Shown here: positions 1-5,802 of the stretch, in pieces | How the letters are laid out: each line of letters opens with the position of its first letter | Position numbering within the stretch: the stretch's first letter is position 1 | Origin: an uncultured Oscillospiraceae bacterium | GTDB lineage: Bacteria; Bacillota; Clostridia; Oscillospirales; Oscillospiraceae | Reading direction: 5' to 3' | Length of the DNA stretch: 7,964 nucleotides | Assembly (NCBI GenBank): GCA_934561725.1 | Contig: CAKTGW010000032.1 | Location: 1 to 7,964, forward strand | Notes under the pieces: generated by a model | The model's input: only the letters and a program-made list of their open reading frames with translations | What the model was told of the DNA's origin: nothing | Databases searched by the model: none | Made by a program: the position numbers and the translations under genes

Positions 1-734
1 TCTGCGCCCTCGCTCTTGGCCTTGTTCAAATAAGAAGTAAAGTCAGAGTTGTTGGTGGGGAAAGAGTCGGTAATGACCTTGCCGCCGGCAGCCTCAAACA
101 CGCCCTTGAAGAAGGCGACCAGCCCCTGGTCATACTCGTTGCCGCTCTCGCCCAGGCAGTAGGCGACCTTGGCGTCGAACTTCTCCAGAGCAAAGTTGGC
201 CAGCACCTGAGCCTGGAAGTTATCCAGGAAAGCAATGCGGAAGTAATAATCGTTGCCGGCAGTTACGTTGGGATTGGTGCAGGTCACACCGATGGCAGCA
301 ATACCTGCATCATTGAAGATGGGGCCGCCTGCCATGGAAACGCCGGAGCCATAGGAGCCCAGAACCAAAGCCACGCCCTCAGAAACCAGCTGAGAAGCTG
401 CGGTGGGCGCTTTGTCTGTAGAAGAGCCGTTATCAGAAATCACAAGCTCGACCTTATAGGTCTCACCGCCGATTTCAACAGTGGGAGTCTCCTGATTTGC
501 ATACTGCATACCCAGGATCTCTTTCTTACCGCCGGATGCAGAGTCACCGGAAGCAGGCTCAAAAACACCGAGCTTGATGACCTTGTCGCCGGATGCGTCA
601 TTCTGTCCCTCGGGAGCGCTGCTTTCGGGAGCGCCGCTCTCAGGTGCAGTGCTGGGATCGGCATTTCCGCCGCAGCCTGCCATGAGTGCAAAAATCATGC
701 AGAGAGCCAGAAGAATTGAGATCGTCTTTTTCAT
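1..734 (-). CDS. Branched-chain amino acid type ABC transporter substrate-binding lipoprotein (LivJ-like), 3' end missing
   Basis: This is an extracytoplasmic solute receptor that would deliver a ligand, by family probably a branched-chain amino acid or another small amino-acid-like compound, to an ABC importer. The first 244 residues are present; the rest lies off the left edge. A lipoprotein signal peptide is visible (MKK, then a hydrophobic stretch, then MAGC with the lipidated Cys at 21). An Ala/Pro/Glu/Ser/Gly linker at about 24-50 follows, and then a type I periplasmic-binding fold from about 51 (VIKLGVFEPASG). Typical family landmarks are 'APTAASQLVSEGV' near 109-121, 'LGSYGSGVSMA' near 125-135 and the 'DYYFRIAFLDNFQAQ' stretch near 162-176. 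The ATG start is supported by AGGAGG at 742-747 with a 7-base spacer. The permease and ATPase genes (livHMGF type) would be expected further left but cannot be seen. The ligand cannot be read from the sequence. Confidence 0.93.
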   Translation of the reverse strand, partial: MKKTISILLALCMIFALMAGCGGNADPSTAPESGAPESSAPEGQNDASGDKVIKLGVFEPASGDSASGGKKEILGMQYANQETPTVEIGGETYKVELVISDNGSSTDKAPTAASQLVSEGVALVLGSYGSGVSMAGGPIFNDAGIAAIGVTCTNPNVTAGNDYYFRIAFLDNFQAQVLANFALEKFDAKVAYCLGESGNEYDQGLVAFFKGVFEAAGGKVITDSFPTNNSDFTSYLNKAKSEGA

Positions 735-808
735 TTTGTTTCCTCCTTTAATAGTTCCACAGTGTCCGTGTGTAGCGGACAAGTGTGTTTTTTGTTTTTA
801 TGTGCTGT

Positions 809-837
809 ATTATACCGCAGTCATTTTATAATTGCAA
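809..837 (-). promoter_or_regulatory. Promoter of the substrate-binding protein gene
   Basis: On the minus strand a -35 box TTGCAA (832-837) and a perfect -10 box TATAAT (809-814) are separated by exactly 17 bases. Transcription would start near 802 and give a leader of about 68 bases to the ATG at 734. Prediction is by pattern only. Confidence 0.72.
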
Positions 838-943
838 CAAAAATATGAACAAACTGCAAAATCTTTATGGATCTTGCAAACTTGTAATTCATACAGAGTA
901 CTAATTTATGCTGTGTCACTAATATCTCCGCCCCATTGTATAC

Positions 944-971
944 ATTATATTGCTGTCACCGCTCCCCTCAA
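944..971 (-). promoter_or_regulatory. Possible second, upstream promoter for the substrate-binding protein gene
   Basis: On the minus strand TTGAGG (966-971) and TATAAT (944-949) are separated by 16 bases. It lies directly after the tmcAL terminator and would give a leader of about 200 bases. The spacer is one base short and the -35 is imperfect, so this is weaker than the promoter at 809-837. Confidence 0.35.
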
Positions 972-1014
972 CAAAATAAAAAAGACGTCCCCCGCTCTGA
1001 AAGCAGAGGATGTC
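972..1014 (-). terminator. Intrinsic terminator of tmcAL
   Basis: On the minus strand a GC-rich hairpin (arms about 1003-1014 and 984-995, with one mismatch and two G-U pairs) is followed by a TTTTTTATTTTG run. It begins about 34 bases past the tmcAL stop. It separates tmcAL from the downstream transporter gene, which supports independent promoters for the latter. Confidence 0.8.
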
Positions 1015-1047
1015 CTTTCCGTCAATAATGTCATTCTGTCCGCAGAT

Positions 1048-2232
1048 TTAAATCGCGGTTTGTTTTTCTATGTGCGGTCCGGTACAAAGATCGCTGTCCG
1101 GTGCCATTCCCGGCACTGCCAGCGCATAAAAGCTCCGTGCCGCCGCTGTCAGACGAAAAACCTCACCCGCACGCCCCGGCAGTTCCAGGCCGTGCGCCGG
1201 TTTGGTGATCACAGGTACTGAGGCGCAGCTGCGCATTTCTCTCAGCAGCTCCAGCCCCCTGCCGTCTGCCGCAAGTACACGGATATAGGGCGGCACGCCA
1301 CGGCTCATTTCTCCCGTCACGCCCAGCGCACCGCACAGAAGCATACGCCTCAGACGGGACAGGGCATACCGCTTTGTTTTGACGCGCTCCAGCACCTGAG
1401 CCAGCGTTTCTTCTCTTTGCAGCGCCGCATAAAGCCTGTTTTCCAGCCCCTCCGTACAGTCCGGTACACCGCTCAGCTGCTCCGCTGTGAACATCCGCAG
1501 ACGGGACAGCTGCGCACACTCCAGCAGCTGTCTGTTCGGCCGCGGTATACGGGAAAGCACTGCCCCTGCGGCATCCGGCACAAACGCTTCCCAGGACAGG
1601 CCTCGCTCCATTCTTTGCCGGATCTCTGATGCAGAACGCACAGCGCCATCTGCCGGAGCATCATGTGCCGCTCCGCTGCGAAGCACCGTTACCGGCCGGA
1701 GCGGCAGAGACAGTGCTTTGATCGCTCTGAGATATTCCACACCTAATATATTGTTAGGCTCCGCAATGGCCTGTGCAGCAGATCCCATGGTTTTTTCCAG
1801 AGCCATCTGCCGTGCGGCTGCGTAGCTGCATCCGCTCCGCAGCGCCATGCGGACGGCCTGCTCTGTCTCTGTCTGATCCAGCGCGCAGGCCATCTTGTCC
1901 AGCAGCACCGGATCCCCGCACTCGCTGCCGAAGCTGATCCCGTCCACAACGCCCATCGCGCCCATCCACCCCACGGCTCCTCGTGCAAAAGCGGCAGCAG
2001 AGGCAACCGACCAGGGCAGCGGAAGCTCTACGACCAGATCCACACCTCCGGCCACGGCCGCCCTCGCCCGGGTATGCTTATCATAAGCCGCCGCTTCGCC
2101 CCGCTGAACAAAATCGCCGGACTGAACGGCTACGACAGCCCGTTCGGGACACAGCCGCCGCGTCTCACGCACATGGTACTGATGCCCCAAATGGAACGGA
2201 TTGTACTCCGCTACGATCCCGATTGCTCTCAA
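1048..2232 (-). CDS. tmcAL: tRNA(Met) cytidine acetate ligase TmcAL (YlbM family)
   Basis: TmcAL makes N4-acetylcytidine at the wobble position of elongator tRNA-Met, activating acetate with ATP and transferring the acetyl group to C34 (known for the B. subtilis enzyme). The 394-residue product opens with the nucleotidyltransferase-type segment 'AIGIVAEYNPFHLGHQYH', with the HxGH motif at 14-17. Other family landmarks are SGDFVQRGE (38-46), FGSE (101-104), EPNNILGVEYL (158-168) and TKRY (286-289). Length is slightly below the roughly 415 residues of the B. subtilis protein. I place the start at the TTG at 2230-2232, because AGGAGG (2240-2245) sits 7 bases upstream. The GTG six codons earlier would place this ribosome binding site inside the coding region. 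The HIGH-like motif reads HLGH rather than the more usual HNGH. The gene diverges from ackA, whose product also handles acetate and ATP. Confidence 0.93.
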   Translation of the reverse strand: MRAIGIVAEYNPFHLGHQYHVRETRRLCPERAVVAVQSGDFVQRGEAAAYDKHTRARAAVAGGVDLVVELPLPWSVASAAAFARGAVGWMGAMGVVDGISFGSECGDPVLLDKMACALDQTETEQAVRMALRSGCSYAAARQMALEKTMGSAAQAIAEPNNILGVEYLRAIKALSLPLRPVTVLRSGAAHDAPADGAVRSASEIRQRMERGLSWEAFVPDAAGAVLSRIPRPNRQLLECAQLSRLRMFTAEQLSGVPDCTEGLENRLYAALQREETLAQVLERVKTKRYALSRLRRMLLCGALGVTGEMSRGVPPYIRVLAADGRGLELLREMRSCASVPVITKPAHGLELPGRAGEVFRLTAAARSFYALAVPGMAPDSDLCTGPHIEKQTAI

Positions 2233-2255
2233 AAAGGTGCCTCCTTTCACGCTAA

Positions 2256-2285
2256 TCTATAAGAAATATGTAAAAAATATCGCAA
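2256..2285 (-). promoter_or_regulatory. Possible promoter of tmcAL
   Basis: On the minus strand TTGCGA (2280-2285) and TATAGA (2256-2261) are separated by 18 bases in an AT-rich stretch. The leader would be very short (roughly 15-20 bases), just enough to include the AGGAGG. This is a pattern match only. Confidence 0.4.
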
Positions 2286-2313
2286 AAAACTTACAGTTTT
2301 ACCGGCATTGCTC

Positions 2314-2342
2314 TTGCCTTTTCTTAAAAATCACAGTACAAT
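2314..2342 (+). promoter_or_regulatory. Candidate ackA promoter, upstream
   Basis: TTGCCT (2314-2319) and TACAAT (2337-2342) are separated by 17 bases. It would give a leader of about 60 bases. It competes with the better -10 box at 2361-2366, and which one is used cannot be decided from the sequence. Confidence 0.45.
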
Positions 2343-2360
2343 GCAAATGTATGTCTTGTT

Positions 2361-2366
2361 TATAAT
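2361..2366 (+). promoter_or_regulatory. Candidate ackA -10 box, downstream
   Basis: A perfect TATAAT lies 45 bases before the ackA ATG, but no good -35 box is found 16-18 bases upstream (2337-2343 reads TACAATG). It could be the real -10 of an activator-dependent promoter, or a secondary site beside the promoter at 2314-2342. Confidence 0.45.
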
Positions 2367-2410
2367 ACAGGTTATCTGACGAATTTACAACAGGAAAGGA
2401 ATTGATCCCC

Positions 2411-3610
2411 ATGAAAATTCTGGTCATCAACGCCGGAAGCTCTTCCCTTAAGTATCAGCTTTTTGACATGGATACCGAGTCCGTACTGGCCAAGGGCCTC
2501 TGCGAGCGCATCGGTATCGATGGCAAATTTACCTACAAGCCCCAGATTGCCGGCAAGGCCACGCTGAGCGCTGTGGACGTTGCCATGCCCACCCATTCCG
2601 AAGCGATCCAGACCGTTCTGAACGCTCTGGTCGATCCCGCCAACGGCGTGATCGCCTCCATGCAGGAGATCGGCGCTGTTGGACACCGCGTTGTCCACGG
2701 CGGCGAGCACTTCTCCTCCTCTGTGCTCATCACAGACGAAGTGATGCAGGGCATTGCCGACTGCAATCCTCTGGCCCCTCTGCACAATCCCGCCAACATC
2801 ACCGGCATCAAGGCCTGCCAGGAAGTTATGCCCGGTGTGCCCATGGTCGCCGTGTTCGACACTGCTTTCCATCAGACCATGCCCAAGAAGGCCTTCACCT
2901 ATGCGATCCCCTATGAGTACTATGAGAAGGATAAGGTGCGCCGCTATGGCTTCCACGGCACCAGCCATCGCTATGTTTCCGCCCGTGCCGCCGAGATGCT
3001 GGGCCGCTCTCCCGAGGGGCTGAAGCTGATCTCCTGCCACATGGGCAACGGCAGCAGCATCTGCGCCATCAAAGACGGCAAGAGCGTGGACACCTCCATG
3101 GGCTTCACTCCCCTGGTTGGTCTGCCCATGGGCACCCGCTGCGGTGATCTGGACAGCGGCGTTCTGCAGTTCCTGATGAACAAATACGGCTACAGCATCG
3201 ATGAAATGCTGAATATCCTCAACAAAAAATCCGGTGTGCTTGGTGTATCCGGTGTTTCCAGCGACTTCCGCGATCTTGAAGACGCTGAGGCTGCCGGCAA
3301 CGAGCGCGCTTCTCTGGCTCTTGAGCTGTTCTTCTACGATGTTGCCAAGGTCATCGGCTCCTATGCCGCTGCCATGAACGGCGTTGACGGCATCATCTTC
3401 ACCGCCGGCGTAGGCGAGAACAGCGGCGAGACCCGCGAAGCCATCTGCAAGTATCTGACCTATCTGGGCTGTGAGATCGATCCCGAGCCCAACCGCACCC
3501 GCGGCAAGGAAGTCTTTATCAGCACACCCGAAAGCCGTGTAAAGCTCATGGTCATCCCCACCAATGAAGAGCTGGTCATCGCCCGCGACACGCAGGCACT
3601 GGTAGGCTGA
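2411..3610 (+). CDS. ackA: Acetate kinase
   Basis: Acetate kinase interconverts acetate + ATP and acetyl phosphate + ADP in the cytoplasm; in fermenters it usually makes ATP while excreting acetate. The 399-residue product has the normal family length. It opens with ILVINAGSSSLKYQLFD, has the RVVHGG stretch at 93-98, FDTAFH at 149-154, RRYGFHGTSH at 177-186, HMGNGSS at 210-216, GTRCGDLD at 241-248 and TAGVGENS at 331-338. The expected catalytic and binding residues are visible: N7, R93, H125, D150, H182, R243 and E386 or E387 near the end. The ATG at 2411 is chosen because AGGAAAGGA lies at 2392-2400; the TTG at 2402 is too close to it. The gene avoids TTA, CTA and TCA codons completely, which suggests high expression. 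The usual partner gene pta is not beside it. A racemase-like gene follows after 7 bases and is probably co-transcribed. Confidence 0.97.
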   Translation: MKILVINAGSSSLKYQLFDMDTESVLAKGLCERIGIDGKFTYKPQIAGKATLSAVDVAMPTHSEAIQTVLNALVDPANGVIASMQEIGAVGHRVVHGGEHFSSSVLITDEVMQGIADCNPLAPLHNPANITGIKACQEVMPGVPMVAVFDTAFHQTMPKKAFTYAIPYEYYEKDKVRRYGFHGTSHRYVSARAAEMLGRSPEGLKLISCHMGNGSSICAIKDGKSVDTSMGFTPLVGLPMGTRCGDLDSGVLQFLMNKYGYSIDEMLNILNKKSGVLGVSGVSSDFRDLEDAEAAGNERASLALELFFYDVAKVIGSYAAAMNGVDGIIFTAGVGENSGETREAICKYLTYLGCEIDPEPNRTRGKEVFISTPESRVKLMVIPTNEELVIARDTQALVG

Positions 3611-3617
3611 ACCGGCT

Positions 3618-4280
3618 GTGAAAAAAATCGTTGTCGTACACACCAGTCTGGTGTCCCACGAAGAGCTCACCCGGCTTTTCTCCGAGATCATCCCTGAGGC
3701 GGAGATCCGCAACATTATCGATGACAGTCTGCTGGCCGAGGTCTCGGCCAACGGACACATCACTCCGGGGATCGTAAGCCGGATGTGCAAATACTTCGAA
3801 AATGCCCAGGCCATCGGCGCAGACCTGATTTTTAATCAGTGCTCCTCTGTCGGTGAGGCGGCAGCCATTGCCGCCCGGACCGTTTCTGTTCCGGTCCTCC
3901 GGATCGACGAGGCCATGGCCGAGGAGGCCGTATCTCTGGGACAGCGCATCGGTGTGGTCGCCACCGTGGGCTCAACTGTTGAACCCAGCTGCAATCTCGT
4001 GCGCAGCAAAGCGCTCTCTGCCGGCAGGAATGTGGAAGTCATCCCTTATCTGGTGGATGGCGCTCTGGACGTGCTCATGCGCGAAGGACGTGAACGCCAC
4101 AATGCACTGGTGATGGAGGCCGTCCGGCGATGCGCCCGGGAATGCGATGTGGTGGTTCTGGCTCAGGCCAGCATGACCGTACTGCTCCCGCTGGTCAGTG
4201 ATTTTGATAAGCCGGTGCTCACCAGCCCTGAACGGGCTGTGCGCCGTGCGCGCCAGCTGCTTTTCCCGGAGCAGCTCTGA
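3618..4280 (+). CDS. Aspartate/glutamate racemase superfamily protein, function unknown
   Basis: A 220-residue soluble protein of the Asp/Glu/hydantoin racemase fold. In this fold two cysteines usually act as acid and base on either side of the substrate carbon. The first is visible in FNQCSSVGE (C75), followed by the PVLRIDEAMAEEA stretch at 92-104. At the second site the sequence reads VVLAQASM (179-186), with Ala184/Ser185 where a cysteine is expected, so ordinary two-base racemization looks unlikely. I recall the CSSVG plus AQASM pairing as typical of one poorly characterized Firmicutes subgroup, so this is probably not a damaged gene. The start is GTG at 3618, 7 bases after the ackA stop and with only a weak ribosome binding site, so translation may be coupled to ackA. 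The substrate is unknown; a lyase, isomerase or non-catalytic role is possible. Confidence 0.85.
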   Translation: MKKIVVVHTSLVSHEELTRLFSEIIPEAEIRNIIDDSLLAEVSANGHITPGIVSRMCKYFENAQAIGADLIFNQCSSVGEAAAIAARTVSVPVLRIDEAMAEEAVSLGQRIGVVATVGSTVEPSCNLVRSKALSAGRNVEVIPYLVDGALDVLMREGRERHNALVMEAVRRCARECDVVVLAQASMTVLLPLVSDFDKPVLTSPERAVRRARQLLFPEQL

Positions 4281-4304
4281 AAAATTCAAATTTTCAGCAT
4301 TTTT
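4277..4304 (+). terminator. Weak AT-rich terminator candidate after the racemase-like gene
   Basis: A 7-bp stem CTGAAAA/TTTTCAG (4277-4283 with 4291-4297) overlaps the stop codon and is followed by a run of five T at 4300-4304. The stem is AT-rich and weak. It is the only hairpin-plus-T candidate I see before the next promoter. Confidence 0.35.
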
Positions 4305-4339
4305 GCAGAAAATATCCGTGAAATTTTGTATTTCTCTGA

Positions 4340-4368
4340 TTGACAAGCCCTGCATATGATGCTAAAAT
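4340..4368 (+). promoter_or_regulatory. Strong promoter of the rplU-rpmA operon
   Basis: A consensus -35 TTGACA (4340-4345) and a -10 TAAAAT (4363-4368) are separated by 17 bases, with a TGC extended -10 element at 4360-4362. This is the best promoter in the window, as expected for ribosomal protein genes. Transcription should start near 4375, at the beginning of the structured leader. Confidence 0.85.
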
Positions 4369-4371
4369 AAA

Positions 4372-4442
4372 AAAGCCGCTTTGAACGGGCATGCAAGTAA
4401 AGCGCAGGCTTTCGCCCCTAGAGCGAGACTCTTATAGAGAGG
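4372..4442 (+). promoter_or_regulatory. Structured 5' leader of rplU, probably the L21 leader
   Basis: The untranslated region folds into a stacked stem: AAAGCC/GGCTTT (4372-4377 with 4407-4412) and GCTTT/AAAGC (4378-4382 with 4399-4403). A three-base bulge GCA (4404-4406) separates the halves, and a 16-base loop contains GCATGC. Two smaller hairpins follow: TCGC/GCGA (4412-4415 with 4423-4426) and CTCT/AGAG (4429-4432 with 4436-4439). The last lies right before the ribosome binding region of rplU. Firmicutes commonly carry an L21 leader at this place, thought to let L21 repress its own operon. I identify it by position and fold, not by an alignment. The first bases of the outer stem may lie just upstream of the predicted transcription start. 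Confidence 0.62.
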
Positions 4443-4454
4443 CAGGTGCATTTC

Positions 4455-4769
4455 GTGAAAACCGCTATTATTGTTGTAGGCGGCAAGCAGTATTCTGTTG
4501 CCGAGGGCGATGTCATCTACGTTGAGAAGATGAACGCCGAAGCCGGTGAGACCGTTACCTTCGATCGGGTTCTGGCTGTTCTGGATGACAACAGCAGCGT
4601 TTTCGGCGCTCCCGTAGTTGCCGGCGCTACCGTTTCCGCCAGTGTTGTGAAGAACGGCAAGGGCAAGAAGATCCGCGTTTACAAGATGAAGCCCAAAAAG
4701 GGTTATCAGCGCACTCAGGGTCACAGACAGCCCTACACGAAGATCCAGATCAATACCATTAATGCTTAA
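4455..4769 (+). CDS. rplU: 50S ribosomal protein L21
   Basis: L21 binds 23S rRNA in the large ribosomal subunit. The 104-residue product matches the normal size. It opens with the GGKQYSV segment (9-15) and has the basic family signature near 73-95, with [15 protein letters not shown] at its core. I choose GTG at 4455: the N-terminus then aligns with other L21 proteins and an AGG at 4444-4446 lies 8 bases upstream. The GTG at 4446 would leave almost no room for a ribosome binding site. It is the first gene of the rplU-rpmA unit and follows the structured leader. In many Firmicutes the prp (ysxB) protease gene follows directly; here only 35 bases separate rplU from rpmA. Confidence 0.97.
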   Translation: MKTAIIVVGGKQYSVAEGDVIYVEKMNAEAGETVTFDRVLAVLDDNSSVFGAPVVAGATVSASVVKNGKGKKIRVYKMKPKKGYQRTQGHRQPYTKIQINTINA

Positions 4770-4804
4770 CATTCCTTTTTAACAACACACATGGAGGTGT
4801 AATT

Positions 4805-5065
4805 ATGGCACATAAGAAGGGAGTCGGTTCTACCAAGAACGGCCGCGACAGCGAATCTAAGCGCCTTGGCCCCAAGAGAGCCGATGGTCAGTTCGTCCTC
4901 GCCGGCAACATTCTGGTGAGACAGCGCGGTACCAAGATTCATCCCGGCACCAACGTGGGCCACGGCAGTGATGACACCCTCTTCGCTCTTACCGACGGCA
5001 CCGTCAAGTTTGAGCGCATGGGCAAGGATCGCAAAAAGGTCTCTGTTTACGAGATCGCTCAGTAA
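4805..5065 (+). CDS. rpmA: 50S ribosomal protein L27, without N-terminal extension
   Basis: L27 sits near the peptidyl transferase centre, and its N-terminal tail reaches toward the tRNA ends. The 86-residue product shows [16 protein letters not shown] at the start and the family core [15 protein letters not shown] at 34-48. The ATG at 4805 is firmly set by GGAGGT (4793-4798) with a 6-base spacer. In most Firmicutes L27 is made with a short N-terminal extension ending in a phenylalanine-rich motif, which the Prp protease removes before AHKKG or a similar sequence. Here translation begins directly at the mature end: Met followed by Ala, so methionine aminopeptidase should leave AHKKG. No in-frame start upstream could add an extension, and no prp gene lies between rplU and rpmA. 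Confidence 0.97.
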   Translation: MAHKKGVGSTKNGRDSESKRLGPKRADGQFVLAGNILVRQRGTKIHPGTNVGHGSDDTLFALTDGTVKFERMGKDRKKVSVYEIAQ

Positions 5066-5072
5066 CCTAAGA

Positions 5073-5103
5073 AGGGGGCGGTAATTCCGTCCCCTCTTTT
5101 TTT
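5073..5103 (+). terminator. Intrinsic terminator after rpmA
   Basis: A 9-bp GC-rich stem (5073-5081 with 5087-5095, one G-U pair, loop TAATT) is followed by a T7 run at 5097-5103. It starts 8 bases after the rpmA stop and should end most rplU-rpmA transcripts. The next ATG lies only 17 bases past the T run. Confidence 0.88.
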
Positions 5104-5120
5104 CTAAGTGAGGAATCTGC

Positions 5121-5771
5121 ATGAAAAGATGTTTTTCTCTTTTCTTTTCCATATCGCTGCTTCTTCTCTCTCTCACCGGATGCGGCGGTGAGGGTACTCC
5201 TGCGTCACCGGAGGCCAGTAATTCTGTCAGTCCGGAGCCAAGCGCGCAGTTTGAGAGCGGCACCATTGAAAACAACGTATATACCAATTCCTATCTCGCA
5301 CTCAGCTTCTCTCTGCCTGAGGGCTGGAGCTTTGTCACCAGCGAGCAGTTTGTTCAGCTTTTTGGCAGCATCACGGAGCAGGTCCAGGGTGATCTGGAAG
5401 TAGAGGCCGCACCGGAAGATTCAACCTATTATGAGTTCTATGCCCAGGGTCAAAGCGGTGAGAGCGTGATCATGACAGTTGAGGACCTCAGTGCGCACAA
5501 GGGCGGCAAGCTGCTGACCGTGCGCAATTTTGTGGATACTCTGTCCGAGCAATACGCCCATCTCAGCTCTGTTGACTACGAAATCGGCGAAAGCTATGCA
5601 CAGACTATGGCCGGACATGAACTGATCGTGCTGCCCCTCTCTGTTCCTTCCGCCCAGCTCCGGCAGCACTGCTGTGTTTTCCGCAGCAGCAGCTATATGA
5701 TCACGCTGACCTTTTCTGCCCAGACAGATGAAGAATTGCAGGAGCTTGAAGCCTGTTTGACCGAGATTTGA
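5121..5771 (+). CDS. Small lipoprotein of unknown function
   Basis: A 216-residue predicted lipoprotein, exported and anchored on the outer face of the membrane. The signal peptide is MKR followed by a Ser/Leu-rich hydrophobic stretch and a textbook lipobox LTGC, with the lipidated Cys at 21. A Gly/Ser/Pro/Glu linker runs to about 45. The rest is one mixed alpha/beta domain beginning with NNVYTNSYLALSFSLPEGW (51-69). The 'Y-N-x-Y-hydrophobic-F-x-LPEGW' pattern recurs in many clostridial lipoproteins of unknown role. A CC pair sits at 184-185. The start is supported by GAGG at 5110-5113. The gene lies between the rpmA terminator and obg, with 31 bases to obg, and has no visible promoter. I do not recognise a function. 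Confidence 0.85.
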   Translation: MKRCFSLFFSISLLLLSLTGCGGEGTPASPEASNSVSPEPSAQFESGTIENNVYTNSYLALSFSLPEGWSFVTSEQFVQLFGSITEQVQGDLEVEAAPEDSTYYEFYAQGQSGESVIMTVEDLSAHKGGKLLTVRNFVDTLSEQYAHLSSVDYEIGESYAQTMAGHELIVLPLSVPSAQLRQHCCVFRSSSYMITLTFSAQTDEELQELEACLTEI

Positions 5772-5802
5772 TTGATTACAATACCGATAAGGAGGGAAGC
5801 CC

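Larger units (their letters stand above)
735..1047. other. Non-coding region between tmcAL and the substrate-binding protein gene
   Basis: This 313-base AT-rich gap holds, in minus-strand order, the tmcAL terminator (972-1014), a candidate promoter (944-971), about 100 bases with no feature I can name, a better promoter (809-837), and a leader with a small hairpin. The hairpin has 6-bp arms at 763-768 and 776-781 (TGTCCG/CGGACA) and a 7-base loop, about 16 bases upstream of the ribosome binding site. The short open frames crossing the gap lack ribosome binding sites and credible protein composition, so I see no gene here. Confidence 0.6.

Noticed and set aside
763..800. Hairpin followed by T-rich sequence read as a plus-strand terminator
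   Set aside because: The stem is only 6 bp, the T run starts several bases away, and there is no plus-strand gene upstream to terminate; a leader hairpin on the minus strand fits better.
832..1221. A 129-codon plus-strand open frame across the non-coding gap and the end of tmcAL
   Set aside because: No ribosome binding site, it runs through the tmcAL terminator, and its composition does not look like a protein.
2372..3814. A 480-codon open frame on the minus strand across the whole of ackA
   Set aside because: It is codon-aligned with ackA and stays open only because ackA avoids TTA, CTA and TCA codons. It has no ribosome binding site and a Gly/Ala/His/Val-rich composition typical of antisense shadows.
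4362..5287. Minus-strand open frames of 136 and 173 codons opposite rplU, rpmA and the lipoprotein start
   Set aside because: Codon-aligned shadows of highly biased ribosomal protein genes, with no ribosome binding sites.
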